Of a stretch of 64,000 nucleotides of DNA, positions 48,813 through 58,704 are shown one piece after another. The position numbers were made by a program, and so were the translations under genes. Numbering within the stretch: the first letter of the stretch is position 1; each line of letters opens with the position of its first letter. Source of the stretch: Pseudomonas fluorescens (GTDB lineage Bacteria > Pseudomonadota > Gammaproteobacteria > Pseudomonadales > Pseudomonadaceae); the NCBI RefSeq assembly GCF_001623525.1, contig NZ_CP015225.1:4414501-4478500 (forward strand), read 5' to 3'. The notes beneath the pieces are model-generated. The model had not been told where the DNA came from. It searched no databases and saw only the letters and a list, made by a program, of their open reading frames with translations.

Positions 48813-49268
48813 ATGTTTCACGTCATCCTTTTTCAACCGGAAATTCCGCCGAATACCGGCAATGTCATCAGGCTGTGCGCCAACAGCGGCTGCCACCTGC
48901 ATTTGATCGAACCGCTGGGCTTCGAGATGGACGACAAGCGCCTGCGCCGTGCCGGCCTCGACTACCACGAGTATGCCACCTTGCAGCGCCATGCAGACCT
49001 CGCCAGTTGTCTGGAAAGCCTCGGGCATCCGCGCCTGTTCGCCTTTACCACCAAGGGTTCGCGGCCGTTCCATGACGCCCGCTTCGTCGCTGGCGATGCG
49101 TTCCTGTTCGGCCCGGAAAGCCGTGGCCTGCCGGCCGAGGTGCTGGACGCCTTGCCCGCCGACCAGCGCTTGCGCCTGCCAATGCGCGAAGGCTGTCGCA
49201 GCCTGAACCTGTCCAATACCGTGGCAGTGGCGGTTTATGAGGCGTGGCGGCAGAACGACTTTCTATAA
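48813..49268 (+). CDS. trmL: tRNA (cytidine/uridine-34 2'-O)-methyltransferase
   Basis: This 151-residue SPOUT methyltransferase methylates the wobble ribose of tRNA-Leu. The family signatures IPPNTGNVIRLCANSGCHLHLI at the N-terminus, FGPESRGLP, and the knot segment MREGCRSLNLSNTVAVAVYE are all present. The length is standard. Confidence 0.96.
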   Translation: MFHVILFQPEIPPNTGNVIRLCANSGCHLHLIEPLGFEMDDKRLRRAGLDYHEYATLQRHADLASCLESLGHPRLFAFTTKGSRPFHDARFVAGDAFLFGPESRGLPAEVLDALPADQRLRLPMREGCRSLNLSNTVAVAVYEAWRQNDFL

Positions 49269-49282
49269 CACCTGATAACAAA

Positions 49283-49372
49283 TGTGGGAGCGGGCTTGCT
49301 CGCGAATAGGGAGTGTCAGTTGACATCAATGTCGCCTGACACACCGCTTTCGCGGGCAAGCCCGCTCCCACA
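49283..49372. repeat. REP/BIME pair, family B variant
   Basis: Inverted tgtgggagcgggcttgctcg cores lie between the convergent trmL and secB genes. Confidence 0.88.
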
Positions 49373-49386
49373 GGGTTTGCGTCGAA

Positions 49387-49869
49387 TTACTGAACGGTCG
49401 CGCCGCCTTCTTGCTGCATGCGCTGCAGTTCTTGCGCATACAGGGCATCGAAGTTCACCGGAGCCAGCATCAGGGCCGGGAACGAACCGCGGGTCACCAA
49501 GCTGTCCAGGGTTTCGCGGGCGTAGGGGAACAGGATGTTCGGGCAGAACGCACCCAGGGTATGGCTCATCGAAGCCGCATCCAGGTTCTTGATCAGGAAG
49601 ATCCCGGCCTGCTGCACTTCGGCGATGAACGCCACTTCTTCACCGTTCTTCACAGTCACCGACAGGGTCAGCACCACTTCATGGAAGTCGTCTTCCAGGG
49701 CCTTCTGGCGGGTGTTCAGGTCCAGGCCGACGCTCGGCTCCCACTGCTGGCGAAAGATCGCCGGGCTTTTCGGGGCCTCGAAGGACAGGTCACGGACATA
49801 AATGCGCTGCAAGGAGAATTGCGGTGCGGCTTCTTCTTCGCTGGCAGCTGTGTTCTGTTGGTCAGTCAT
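49387..49869 (-). CDS. secB: Protein-export chaperone SecB
   Basis: This 160-residue tetrameric chaperone holds preproteins unfolded for SecA. Conserved stretches include [19 protein letters not shown] (N-terminal part), [32 protein letters not shown], and an acidic/Gln-rich tail. It runs with grxC and the rhodanese-fold gene as a minus-strand cluster, the usual Pseudomonas order. Confidence 0.97.
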   Translation of the reverse strand: MTDQQNTAASEEEAAPQFSLQRIYVRDLSFEAPKSPAIFRQQWEPSVGLDLNTRQKALEDDFHEVVLTLSVTVKNGEEVAFIAEVQQAGIFLIKNLDAASMSHTLGAFCPNILFPYARETLDSLVTRGSFPALMLAPVNFDALYAQELQRMQQEGGATVQ

Positions 49870-49908
49870 CGCAGATCCTTCTTACTTTCAGGTTCTTGAG
49901 TGGGAAAT

Positions 49909-50163
49909 TCAGGCCTTGAGCATCGCGTCGAGCTTACCGGCGCGCTCCAGGGCGAACAGATCATCGCAGCCGCCCACGTGGGTGCTGCCGATCCAGATCT
50001 GCGGCACGGACGTGCGTCCGGCCTTTTGGGTCATTTCGGCGCGCAGTTGCGGCTTGCCGTCGACCTTGATCTCTTCGAAAGCCACGCCTTTGTTCTGGAG
50101 CAGGTACTTGGCTCGAGAGCAATAGGGGCAGTAATCGCTGGAATAGACAACGACGTGGGCCAT
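49909..50163 (-). CDS. grxC: Glutaredoxin 3
   Basis: This 84-residue glutaredoxin has the dithiol active site CPYC in SSDYCPYCSRA, the cis-proline segment TSVPQIWI, and the glutathione-binding GGCDDL. It reduces protein disulfides using glutathione. It starts one base after the rhodanese-fold gene ends and precedes secB. Confidence 0.96.
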   Translation of the reverse strand: MAHVVVYSSDYCPYCSRAKYLLQNKGVAFEEIKVDGKPQLRAEMTQKAGRTSVPQIWIGSTHVGGCDDLFALERAGKLDAMLKA

Positions 50164-50164
50164 C

Positions 50165-50578
50165 TCACTTCACCAGGGGCAGGTTGTCGGCTTTCCAGCT
50201 CGTAACGCCACCGGAGAGCTTGGCGGTGGTGAAACCGGATTTCATCAACTCGCGGGCAAGGGTACCGGCGTGCTGGCCTTGGGCATCCACCAGGATCAGC
50301 GTCTTGGCCTTGTGCTTTTCCAGCTCGCCGATGCGCGCGATCAGTTTGTCCTGGGGAATGTTCAATGCCCCGACAATGTGACCGGCGGCGTAATCCTTGC
50401 TCGGGCGGATGTCCACCACCACACCGGCATCCTTGTTGACCAGCGCCGTCAGCTCGCCGGTGCTCAGGCTACGACCGCCACCCTGCATCGTATGGGCGAC
50501 CAGCAACGCCAGCAGTACGACGAAGATACCGACGAGAATGTAGTGGTTAGTGGCAAATTCAATCAGGTGAGCAACCAT
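50165..50578 (-). CDS. Membrane-anchored rhodanese-fold protein without catalytic cysteine
   Basis: This 137-residue protein has an N-terminal helix (about 12-30) and a single rhodanese domain (YibN-like). Where active rhodaneses have Cys-x-x-Gly, this reads Asp98-Ala-Gln-Gly101 (LILVDAQGQHAG), so sulfur transfer by the usual route is unlikely. I chose ATG 50578 (MVAHLIEFA) over a 17-residue longer frame. It sits directly upstream of grxC and secB on the same strand and is divergent from gpmI. Confidence 0.9.
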   Translation of the reverse strand: MVAHLIEFATNHYILVGIFVVLLALLVAHTMQGGGRSLSTGELTALVNKDAGVVVDIRPSKDYAAGHIVGALNIPQDKLIARIGELEKHKAKTLILVDAQGQHAGTLARELMKSGFTTAKLSGGVTSWKADNLPLVK

Positions 50579-50730
50579 CGAAGGAGGTTCCAGGGCGTTA
50601 AAATGTCGGCCAGTATACACAGCACGCAAGGCCGGCCAAACCCCGCCCGGCGGTGACGCCGTCGGAACTTACCTTTAAACTGCCCGTCCCTTTTCCATCG
50701 TCTTCTTTTAACCCGCCACGAGTGGATTCC

Positions 50731-52260
50731 ATGACTACCACGCCTAAACCTTTGGTCCTGATGATTCTCGACGGCTTCGGTCACAGTGACAGCCACGAAT
50801 CCAATGCCGTGTATTCGGCCAACAAGCCCGTGCTGGACCGCCTGTGGGCCACCGTGCCGAACGGCCTGATTTCCGGCAGCGGCATGGACGTCGGCCTGCC
50901 GGACGGGCAGATGGGCAACTCCGAAGTCGGCCACATGAACCTCGGCGCTGGCCGCGTGGTGTATCAGGACTTCACCCGTGTGACCAAATCGATCCGCGAC
51001 GGTGAGTTCTTCGAAAACCCGACCATCTGCGCCGCCGTGGATAAAGCCGTGGCCGCCGGCAAGGCCGTGCACTTCATGGGCCTGCTGTCCGACGGTGGCG
51101 TGCACAGCCATCAGGACCACCTGATTGCCATGGCCGAACTGGCCTTCAAGCGCGGCGCCGAGCAGATCTACCTGCACGCGTTCCTCGATGGCCGCGACAC
51201 CCCGCCGAAAAGCGCCACGTCGTCGATCGAACTGCTGGACGCAGCGTTCCAGGCACTCGGTAAGGGGCGCATCGCCAGCCTCATTGGCCGCTATTACGCC
51301 ATGGACCGTGACAACCGTTGGGACCGCGTGTCCCAGGCCTACAACCTGATCGTCGACGGCAGCGCCGAATTCAACGCCGCCACCGCCCAGCAAGGCCTGC
51401 AAGCCGCCTACGAGCGCGGCGAAAGCGACGAGTTCGTCAAGGCCACCACCATTGGCGAGCCGGTCAAGGTCGAGGACGGCGATGCCGTGGTGTTCATGAA
51501 CTTCCGTGCCGACCGCGCTCGCGAACTGACCCGCGTGTTTGTCGAAGACGATTTCAAGGAATTCGAACGCGCCCGCCAGCCGAAACTGGCCGGTTTCGTC
51601 ATGCTGACCCAATACGCCGCCAGCATCCCCGCGCCATCGGCCTTCGCCGCCGGCAGCCTGGAAAACGTGCTGGGCGACTACCTGGCGAAAAACGGCAAGA
51701 CCCAACTGCGCATCGCCGAGACCGAAAAGTACGCCCACGTGACGTTCTTTTTCTCCGGCGGCCGCGAAGAACCCTTCCCGGGCGAAGAACGCATCCTGAT
51801 CCCCTCGCCGAAAGTCGCCACCTACGACCTGCAACCGGAGATGAGCGCGCCGGAAGTGACCGACCGCATCGTCGAGGCCATTGAAAACCAGCGTTACGAC
51901 GTGATCGTGGTCAACTACGCCAACGGCGACATGGTCGGCCACAGCGGCGTGTTCGAGGCGGCGGTCAAGGCCGTGGAATGCCTGGACACCTGCGTTGGCC
52001 GCATCGTCGAAGCCCTGGAAAAGGTCGGCGGCGAAGCATTGATCACGGCTGACCACGGCAACGTCGAGCAGATGTCCGACGAATCCACCGGCCAGGCCCA
52101 CACCGCCCATACCACCGAGCCGGTGCCGTTCATTTATGTCGGCAAGCGTGACTTCAAGGTCCGTGAGGGCGGCGTACTGGCTGATGTGGCGCCAACCATG
52201 CTGATGTTGCTGGGCATGGAAAAGCCGGCGGAGATGACCGGGACTTCGATCCTGGTCTGA
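50731..52260 (+). CDS. gpmI: 2,3-bisphosphoglycerate-independent phosphoglycerate mutase
   Basis: This 509-residue two-metal enzyme interconverts 3- and 2-phosphoglycerate. Asp14 in MILDGFG binds metal and Ser64 in GNSEVGHMN is the phospho-acceptor. The C-terminal metal site is seen in [10 protein letters not shown] and GQAHTAHT. I chose ATG 50731 ([10 protein letters not shown]) and not the 26-residue longer frame. It precedes envC after a REP pair. Confidence 0.97.
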   Translation: MTTTPKPLVLMILDGFGHSDSHESNAVYSANKPVLDRLWATVPNGLISGSGMDVGLPDGQMGNSEVGHMNLGAGRVVYQDFTRVTKSIRDGEFFENPTICAAVDKAVAAGKAVHFMGLLSDGGVHSHQDHLIAMAELAFKRGAEQIYLHAFLDGRDTPPKSATSSIELLDAAFQALGKGRIASLIGRYYAMDRDNRWDRVSQAYNLIVDGSAEFNAATAQQGLQAAYERGESDEFVKATTIGEPVKVEDGDAVVFMNFRADRARELTRVFVEDDFKEFERARQPKLAGFVMLTQYAASIPAPSAFAAGSLENVLGDYLAKNGKTQLRIAETEKYAHVTFFFSGGREEPFPGEERILIPSPKVATYDLQPEMSAPEVTDRIVEAIENQRYDVIVVNYANGDMVGHSGVFEAAVKAVECLDTCVGRIVEALEKVGGEALITADHGNVEQMSDESTGQAHTAHTTEPVPFIYVGKRDFKVREGGVLADVAPTMLMLLGMEKPAEMTGTSILV

Positions 52261-52290
52261 CCAACACGTAGTCACCGAGCATGGGCTTGT

Positions 52291-52423
52291 CGTGGCGAGG
52301 GAGCTTGCTCCCGCTCGGCTGCGAAGCAGTCGTGAACTGGCGGGTGCGGTGTGTCTGATGTTCCGCATCTGGCAGGTTTTAGGACCGCTTCGCGGCCCAG
52401 CGGGAGCAAGCTCCCTCGCCACG
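52291..52423. repeat. REP/BIME pair, family A (long linker)
   Basis: Inverted GTGGCGAGGGAGC-type cores flank about 85 bases between gpmI and envC. Confidence 0.9.
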
Positions 52424-52578
52424 GGCTTGTCATTGCCTCAAGTGAACAGCAAGCCCGCTCCCACATGGGGTTTGCAGTGTTTTTCCGGCCAGTTATCACA
52501 CAGCCCCAAATGGGCGTTTTTTTTGCAGCGTGGGGCGGGCATACTAGGCCGTCCCTTTCCCTGGTGTCGCCCGCCTCT

Positions 52579-53871
52579 ATGCTTCGCGTCCTGATAGCCC
52601 TCGCTCTGACTTGCCTGCTCCAACCGGCCTTTGCCGACGAGCGCGCGCAAACCCAACAACAGTTGGAAGCCACGCGCCAGGACATTGCCGAGCTGAAAAA
52701 ACTGCTGGGCAAGTTGCAGGAAGAGAAATCCAGCGTGCAGAAAGACCTGCGCGGCACCGAAACCGAGATGGGCAATCTGGAGAAACAGGTCGACGCGCTG
52801 CAAAAAGAGCTGAAGAAAAGCGAATCCGAGCTGCAACGACTCGATGGAGAGAAAAAAAAACTCCAGAGCGCGCGCACTGAACAGCAAAAGCTGATCGCCA
52901 TCCAGGCCCGGGCCGCCTACCAGAACGGTCGCCAGGAATACCTCAAGCTGCTGCTCAATCAGCAGAATCCCGAGAAGTTCGCCCGCACCCTCACCTATTA
53001 CGATTACCTGAGCCAGGCCCGCCTGGAACAACTCAAGAGCTTCAACGAAACCCTGCGCCAACTGGCCAATGTCGAAAAAGACATCGAATTGCAGCAAGCC
53101 CAGTTGTTGGTGCAGAAAAGCAGCCTCGACACCCAGCGCGAAGAACTCGAGAAAGTTCGCAAGGAACGCCAGGTGGCCCTGGCCAAGCTCAATGACGACG
53201 TGAAGGCCCGCGACAGCAAGCTCAAGGCCCGCGAGCAGGACCAGGCCGAACTGGCCAATGTGTTGAAAACCATCGAAGAGACCCTGGCCCGCCAGGCCCG
53301 AGAGGCGGAAGAAGCGCGCCAGAAAGCGCTGATCGCCCAGCAGGAAGCCGAAAAAAAGCGTTTGCGTGAAGCCCAGGCCGAAGCAGACTCCGGCGATGCA
53401 CCGCGCAAACCGGCAAAATCCAGCCCCGGCGCCCTGGTTTCCAGTGACGGCGAAACCTTCGGCGGTGCTTTTGCGTCGGCGCGGGGCAAACTTCCATGGC
53501 CGGTCAATGGTCGATTACTAGCGCGCTTCGGTGAAACCCGTGGCGACGACACCCGCACCAAGTGGGACGGCGTGATGATCAGCGCCTCCGCTGGCAGCCA
53601 GGTGCATGCGGTTCATGGCGGGCGCGTGGTATTCGCCGACTGGCTACGCGGCGCCGGCCTGCTGGTGATCCTGGATCACGGCAACGGTTATTTGAGCCTG
53701 TACGGCCACAACCAGACGCTGCTCAAGTCGGCGGGGGATGTGGTCAAGGCCGGTGAGTCCATCTCCACGGTCGGCAACAGTGGCGGGCAGGATACGCCAG
53801 CACTGTATTTCGCTATTCGTCAGCAGGGTCGCCCCAGTGACCCGGCCCAATGGTGTCGTGCGCAAGGATAA
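52579..53871 (+). CDS. envC: Murein hydrolase activator EnvC
   Basis: This 430-residue periplasmic protein has a signal peptide (MLRVLIALALTCLLQPAFA), a long coiled coil (about 25-270), a linker, and a C-terminal LytM domain. The LytM metal ligands are degenerate: KWDGVMI replaces the H-x-x-x-D motif and LYFAIR replaces the usual LHFEIR. It should therefore be a non-catalytic activator of amidases, as in EnvC. The frame extends upstream through the REP, so the ATG at 52579 is used. ctpA follows after 32 bases. Confidence 0.94.
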   Translation: MLRVLIALALTCLLQPAFADERAQTQQQLEATRQDIAELKKLLGKLQEEKSSVQKDLRGTETEMGNLEKQVDALQKELKKSESELQRLDGEKKKLQSARTEQQKLIAIQARAAYQNGRQEYLKLLLNQQNPEKFARTLTYYDYLSQARLEQLKSFNETLRQLANVEKDIELQQAQLLVQKSSLDTQREELEKVRKERQVALAKLNDDVKARDSKLKAREQDQAELANVLKTIEETLARQAREAEEARQKALIAQQEAEKKRLREAQAEADSGDAPRKPAKSSPGALVSSDGETFGGAFASARGKLPWPVNGRLLARFGETRGDDTRTKWDGVMISASAGSQVHAVHGGRVVFADWLRGAGLLVILDHGNGYLSLYGHNQTLLKSAGDVVKAGESISTVGNSGGQDTPALYFAIRQQGRPSDPAQWCRAQG

Positions 53872-53903
53872 GCGCGCCCATCCTATTAAGGAGTTCGTTC
53901 GAC

Positions 53904-55220
53904 ATGCTGCATTTGTCCCGCCTTACCTCGCTGGCCCTGACGATCGCCCTGGTGATCGGTGCACCCCTGGCTTTCGCCGCCGAACCGGCCCCGTCGGCAC
54001 CCGCCGCCACAGCCGCGACCACCAAGGCCCCGCTGCCGCTGGACGAACTGCGCACCTTTGCCGAGGTCATGGACCGGATCAAGGCCGCCTACGTGGAACC
54101 TGTGGATGACAAGATGCTGCTGGAGAACGCCATCAAAGGCATGCTCAGCAACCTTGACCCGCACTCGGCCTACCTGGGGCCGGACGACTTTGCCGAACTG
54201 CAGGAAAGCACCAGCGGCGAATTCGGCGGCCTGGGCATCGAGGTCGGCAGCGAAGACGGTTTCGTCAAGGTGGTCTCGCCAATCGACGACACGCCCGCTT
54301 CCAAGGCCGGCATCCAGGCCGGCGACTTCATCGTCAAGATCAATGGCCAGCCAACGCGCGGCCAGAGCATGACCGAAGCCGTGGACAAGATGCGCGGCAA
54401 GATCGGCCAGAAGATCACCCTGACCCTGGTGCGCGACGGCGGTACGCCATTCGACGTGACCCTGACCCGTGCGGTCATCCAGGTCAAAAGCGTGAAGAGC
54501 CAGCTGCTGGAGTCGGGCTACGGTTACATCCGCATCACCCAGTTCCAGGTCAAGACCGGCGAAGAAGTCGCCAAGGCCCTGGCCAAGATGCGCAAGGACA
54601 ACGGCAAGAAGCTCAACGGCCTGGTCCTGGATCTGCGCAACAACCCCGGCGGCGTGCTGCAATCGGCGGTGGAAGTGGTGGACCACTTCATCACCAAGGG
54701 CCTTATCGTCTACACCAAGGGCCGCATCGCCAATTCCGAGCTGCGCTTCTCGGCCACCGGCAACGACCTGAGCGAAGCCGTGCCACTGGTGGTGCTGATC
54801 AATGGCGGCAGCGCCTCGGCCTCGGAAATCGTCGCCGGCGCCCTGCAGGATCAGAAGCGTGGCGTGGTCATGGGCACCACCAGTTTCGGCAAAGGCTCGG
54901 TACAGACCGTGTTGCCGCTGAACAACGACCGCGCCCTGAAGATCACCACCGCGCTGTACTTCACGCCCAACGGTCGCTCGATCCAGGCCCAGGGCATCGT
55001 CCCGGACATCGAGGTGCGCAAGGCCAAGATCACCAACGAGCAGGACAGCGAATACTTCAAGGAAGCCGACCTGCAAGGTCACCTGGGCAATGGCAACGGC
55101 GGCGCCGACAAACCGACCGGTTCCGGTGGCAAGGCCAAGCCAATGCCACAGGATGACGACTATCAGTTGGCCCAGGCCTTGAGCCTGCTCAAAGGGTTGA
55201 ACATCACGTCCGGCCGCTGA
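53904..55220 (+). CDS. ctpA: Carboxy-terminal processing protease (S41)
   Basis: This 438-residue periplasmic serine protease has a signal peptide (LALTIALVIGAPLAFA), a PDZ domain (VVSPIDDTPASKAGIQAGDFIVKING), the nucleophile Ser in GGSASASEIVAG, and the Lys partner in TTSFGKGSVQT. AAGGAG precedes the ATG. P. aeruginosa has a CtpA at this locus position. The Gly-rich C-terminus (GNGNGGADKPTGSGGK) is flexible. It is in an operon with envC and the deacetylase-like gene. Confidence 0.95.
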   Translation: MLHLSRLTSLALTIALVIGAPLAFAAEPAPSAPAATAATTKAPLPLDELRTFAEVMDRIKAAYVEPVDDKMLLENAIKGMLSNLDPHSAYLGPDDFAELQESTSGEFGGLGIEVGSEDGFVKVVSPIDDTPASKAGIQAGDFIVKINGQPTRGQSMTEAVDKMRGKIGQKITLTLVRDGGTPFDVTLTRAVIQVKSVKSQLLESGYGYIRITQFQVKTGEEVAKALAKMRKDNGKKLNGLVLDLRNNPGGVLQSAVEVVDHFITKGLIVYTKGRIANSELRFSATGNDLSEAVPLVVLINGGSASASEIVAGALQDQKRGVVMGTTSFGKGSVQTVLPLNNDRALKITTALYFTPNGRSIQAQGIVPDIEVRKAKITNEQDSEYFKEADLQGHLGNGNGGADKPTGSGGKAKPMPQDDDYQLAQALSLLKGLNITSGR

Positions 55221-55221
55221 G

Positions 55222-56001
55222 ATGGGCCTGCGTTTCACCTTCGTCCTGCTGTGCCTGCTAGCGGGAGCCGTTAACGCGGCGCCCGCCACGCCCTCTTCGC
55301 CGCACAAGGCGTACCTGAGCCTGATCATCGACGACCTGGGGCAAAACCTGCCCCGGGATCGCCGGGTACTGGCCCTCCCCGGCCCGGTCACCACCGCGAT
55401 CATGCCTGACACGCCCCACGCCGCCGAATTCGCCCGCGAAGCCCATCGCGCCGGCAAACTGGTCATGCTGCACATGCCCATGGACCCGGCCACCGGGCCG
55501 TTCGCCTGGCATCCGGAGTTGCCCATCGAAGAGCTGGGCAAGCGCCTCGACGCCGCGTTCGCTGCCGTGCCTTATACCAGCGGGATCAACAATCACATGG
55601 GCAGCCGCATGACTGCCCAGCCCCAGGCCATGGCGTGGCTGATGGCGAACTTGCAGCAGCGACACAAGTTTTTCGTCGACAGCCGCACCAGCGCCCAGAC
55701 AGTCGCCGCCGCCGAGGCCCAGAAGATCGGCCTCGCCAGTGTCTCGCGGGACGTGTTCCTGGACGACGAGCGCACCGAAGCGGCCATCGCCCACCAGCTC
55801 CAGACCGCCATCGATCTGGCCCGCCGGCAAGGCTCGGCCGTGATGATCGGCCACCCCTACCCACAGACCCTGGCAGTGCTCGAACGCGAACTACCCAAGC
55901 TCAAGGGCCAGGGCATCGAGTGGATCGACATCAAGTCGATGATCAGCCTGCGCAGCAATCGGGCGATGGTCGGGCATGGGAAGGATGGGGTTTATCGGTA
56001 G
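55222..56001 (+). CDS. Divergent polysaccharide deacetylase (YibQ-type)
   Basis: This 259-residue exported protein has a signal peptide (LRFTFVLLCLLAGAVNAAP) and the DUF610/YibQ fold: LIIDDLGQN at the first metal position, HMPMDP, NNHMGS with a possible metal His, and VDSRTS. The family is related to NodB deacetylases, but its substrate is unknown. It starts one base after the ctpA stop and completes the conserved envC-ctpA-yibQ set. Confidence 0.9.
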   Translation: MGLRFTFVLLCLLAGAVNAAPATPSSPHKAYLSLIIDDLGQNLPRDRRVLALPGPVTTAIMPDTPHAAEFAREAHRAGKLVMLHMPMDPATGPFAWHPELPIEELGKRLDAAFAAVPYTSGINNHMGSRMTAQPQAMAWLMANLQQRHKFFVDSRTSAQTVAAAEAQKIGLASVSRDVFLDDERTEAAIAHQLQTAIDLARRQGSAVMIGHPYPQTLAVLERELPKLKGQGIEWIDIKSMISLRSNRAMVGHGKDGVYR

Positions 56002-56033
56002 CGGCTGGGCTCGATCTCAAACCGCGTCGCCTT

Positions 56034-56055
56034 CATCGCGAGCAGGCTCGCGATG
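56034..56055. repeat. Single family-B-like palindrome
   Basis: CATCGCGAGC-AG-GCTCGCGATG is a perfect 10-bp-arm hairpin between two convergent genes. It may aid termination. Confidence 0.7.
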
Positions 56056-56079
56056 GCGGCAATGCGGCGGGTACAGCCC

Positions 56080-56826
56080 TTAGAGATACCGCGCCATGAT
56101 CGCGTCCACTTCACCTTCCTTGCGCAATTCATCCAGGGCCTTTTGAAGCCGGGCAACCACATCGTCAGGCACGTCCTTGTTCAAGGCCAGGTACAGCTCG
56201 GCACTGTTGAAGCGCAGCACGGTCTTGAGATCGGTCACCCCTTCCTGACGCGCCAGATAACGCCCGGCAGGATCGCCAGTGGCCCACAGATCGATCTGGC
56301 CGTTGACCAATTTCCTGGCGTTGTCCTGATCGCGCAACACGACCACCGGTTTCAGTCCCTGCTTGGCCAGCGTCTCGGCAATCGCGTCGCCCTTGTAGGC
56401 ACCGATCTTGTACTGACGCGCCTGCTCCAACGAGTCGAGAGCGATCTTGCTGTCGGCCTTGGCGAGCATGATCCAGTCGTCCGGACCGATGGGGCCGACC
56501 CATTTGAAAAGCTTTTCACGCTCCGGCAACCGCGCCATGACAAACACCCCGTAACCCGGATTTTCCAGGGCAAGTTTGTAGATGCGCTCCCAAGGGAAAC
56601 GTAGCGTCAGACTGTAGGAGATATCGGCACGTTTGAATATTTCACGGACGACGTCCACGGCAATGCCATGGATGTTCTCGTCCTGGGCGAAGTTCTTGCC
56701 GTTCTTGGCCATGTTGTACGGTGGGAAGTTTTCCGTCAGCAACACCAGCGATGTATCAGCGGCGCGGACGGTGCCTGCGAGCAACAGCGTGGCACCGGCA
56801 AAGGCAAGAACGAGGCGTTTGAGCAT
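56080..56826 (-). CDS. Periplasmic family 3 solute-binding protein
   Basis: This 248-residue protein has a signal peptide (LVLAFAGATLLLAGTVRA) and the bilobed SBP_bac_3 fold: ENFPPYNMAKNGK at the start, then FPWERIYKLAL, and GAYKGDAIAETLAKQG in the second lobe. Related proteins bind amino acids or act as stand-alone sensors. No permease or ATPase gene is adjacent. The ligand is not evident. It lies downstream of hisF on the same strand. Confidence 0.87.
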   Translation of the reverse strand: MLKRLVLAFAGATLLLAGTVRAADTSLVLLTENFPPYNMAKNGKNFAQDENIHGIAVDVVREIFKRADISYSLTLRFPWERIYKLALENPGYGVFVMARLPEREKLFKWVGPIGPDDWIMLAKADSKIALDSLEQARQYKIGAYKGDAIAETLAKQGLKPVVVLRDQDNARKLVNGQIDLWATGDPAGRYLARQEGVTDLKTVLRFNSAELYLALNKDVPDDVVARLQKALDELRKEGEVDAIMARYL

Positions 56827-56889
56827 GTCGGGCTACCGCAATCCATGGTGTGCCCAAGAGTGCCTTGGGCCCGCCATAGTGTCCAGCGA

Positions 56890-57660
56890 TCAGCGAATGC
56901 AGATACCACGATGCGCCATGTAGGCCTTGGCTTCCGGCACGGTGTACTCGCCAAAGTGGAAAATGCTCGCCGCCAGCACCGCGCTGGCATGGCCTTCCAG
57001 GATGCCGTCGGCCAGGTGCTGCAGGTTGCCGACACCGCCGGAGGCGATGACCGGAATGCCCAGGGCATCGCTGATGGCGCGGGTGACGCCCAGGTCGAAG
57101 CCGTTTTTCATGCCGTCCTGGTCCATGCTGGTCAGCAGGATTTCACCGGCGCCCAGGCCTTCCATCTTCTTCGCCCACTCCACGGCATCGAGGCCCGTGG
57201 GCTTGCGGCCGCCGTGGGTGAAGATTTCCCAGCGCGGGGTTTCGCCCGGGCCGGAGACCTTCTTCGCGTCGATGGCAACGACGATGCATTGCGAGCCGAA
57301 GTGCTGGGCCGCTTCGCCGACGAATTCCGGGTTGAATACCGCCGCGGTGTTGATCGACACCTTGTCGGCACCGGCATTGAGCAGGTTGCGGATGTCCTGC
57401 ACGGTGCGCACGCCACCGCCCACGGTCAGCGGGATGAACACCTGGCTGGCCATGCGCTCGACGGTATGGAGCGTGGTATCGCGGCCATCGACGCTGGCCG
57501 TGATGTCGAGGAAGGTGATCTCGTCCGCACCCTGTTCGTCGTAGCGACGGGCGATTTCCACCGGGTCGCCGGCGTCACGGATATTCTCGAACTTCACACC
57601 CTTGACCACCCGGCCGTTGTCCACGTCCAGGCAAGGGATGATGCGTTTGGCCAGCGCCAT
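56890..57660 (-). CDS. hisF: Imidazole glycerol phosphate synthase subunit HisF
   Basis: This 256-residue cyclase barrel has catalytic Asp11 ([14 protein letters not shown]) and the later DKVSINTAA and TSMDQDG segments with the second Asp. With HisH it makes IGP and AICAR. It follows hisA after 9 bases in the hisB-hisH-DUF2164-hisA-hisF cluster. Confidence 0.98.
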   Translation of the reverse strand: MALAKRIIPCLDVDNGRVVKGVKFENIRDAGDPVEIARRYDEQGADEITFLDITASVDGRDTTLHTVERMASQVFIPLTVGGGVRTVQDIRNLLNAGADKVSINTAAVFNPEFVGEAAQHFGSQCIVVAIDAKKVSGPGETPRWEIFTHGGRKPTGLDAVEWAKKMEGLGAGEILLTSMDQDGMKNGFDLGVTRAISDALGIPVIASGGVGNLQHLADGILEGHASAVLAASIFHFGEYTVPEAKAYMAHRGICIR

Positions 57661-57669
57661 GGTGAGTCC

Positions 57670-58407
57670 TCAGCCTTTGTAGGAGTCGCAGAAGGCCTGG
57701 GCCTCGGCGACGTCCAGGGTGCCTTCGTAGATCGCGCGACCGGTGATCGCACCGATGATGCCCGGCGCCTTGGCGTCGAGCAGTGCCTTGATGTCACCCA
57801 GGTTGTGGATGCCACCGGAGGCGATCACCGGAATCCTGGTGGCGGCAGCCAGCGCGGCGGTGAACGGGACATTGCAGCCCTGCATCATGCCGTCTTTGGC
57901 GATGTCGGTGTAGACAATGGCAGACACGCCATCGGCCTCGAAACGCTTGGCCAGGTCGATCACCTGCACGGTGCTGACTTCAGCCCAGCCGTCGGTGGCG
58001 ACGAAACCGTCTTTTGCGTCGAGGCCAACGATAACCTTGCCCGGGAAGGCGCGGCAGGCTTCGGCGACGAACTCAGGCTCCTTCACCGCCTTGGTGCCGA
58101 TGATCACGTAGCTCACGCCGGCCTTGACGTAGTGCTCGATGGTTTCCAGCGAGCGAATGCCACCGCCGATCTGGATCGGCAGGTTCGGATAACGCTTGGC
58201 GATGGCCGTGACTACTTCACCGTTGACCGGCTGCCCTTCGAAGGCGCCATTAAGGTCGACCAGATGCAGGCGACGGCAGCCGCCCTCCACCCACTTGGCG
58301 GCCATGCTCACCGGGTCATCGGAAAACACCGTGGAGTCTTCCATGCGGCCCTGACGCAGACGTACGCAAGCGCCGTCCTTGAGATCGATAGCGGGGATAA
58401 TCAGCAT
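57670..58407 (-). CDS. hisA: ProFAR isomerase HisA
   Basis: This 245-residue barrel isomerase has catalytic Asp8 ([14 protein letters not shown]) and later YTDIAKDGM with the second Asp. I chose ATG 58407 (MLIIPAIDL); an in-frame start 5 codons upstream is less usual. It converts ProFAR to PRFAR for HisHF. Confidence 0.97.
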   Translation of the reverse strand: MLIIPAIDLKDGACVRLRQGRMEDSTVFSDDPVSMAAKWVEGGCRRLHLVDLNGAFEGQPVNGEVVTAIAKRYPNLPIQIGGGIRSLETIEHYVKAGVSYVIIGTKAVKEPEFVAEACRAFPGKVIVGLDAKDGFVATDGWAEVSTVQVIDLAKRFEADGVSAIVYTDIAKDGMMQGCNVPFTAALAAATRIPVIASGGIHNLGDIKALLDAKAPGIIGAITGRAIYEGTLDVAEAQAFCDSYKG

Positions 58408-58449
58408 CTGGCAAACCTTCAAATACGAATATTCAGCTTGGCTCGAAAA

Positions 58450-58704
58450 TCAATTTTTCTCGAGCGCCCACAAGTCGCTTTCAATGCTTTCGAACCTTTC
58501 TTTAAGGTGCGTCTGCACATCGAAAATCGCCCTGTTGTAATAGTGCGGAGCAATTTCGCGGGTAAACAGGTCAAGAATTTCCGCCGCTTCGAACGAGCCC
58601 AGGTCCAGCTCGAAACGTTCCTCCATGAACCGCTGGATCTTGCGGTTCGCCTCACTCTCCTGCTCGGGCGTGAGGGTGAGGATCGGCGGTTTCTTGCGGG
58701 CCAT
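58450..58704 (-). CDS. DUF2164 domain-containing protein
   Basis: The product is a small 84-residue protein with the DUF2164 pattern (LTPEQESEANRKIQRFMEERFELDLGSFEA shows its helical, charged nature; also LFTREIAPHYYNRAIFDVQ). No signal peptide is present. Its ATG overlaps the hisH stop (TAATG), so it is co-translated inside the his cluster, between hisH and hisA. Its function is unknown and its link to histidine synthesis is only positional. Confidence 0.87.
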   Translation of the reverse strand: MARKKPPILTLTPEQESEANRKIQRFMEERFELDLGSFEAAEILDLFTREIAPHYYNRAIFDVQTHLKERFESIESDLWALEKN

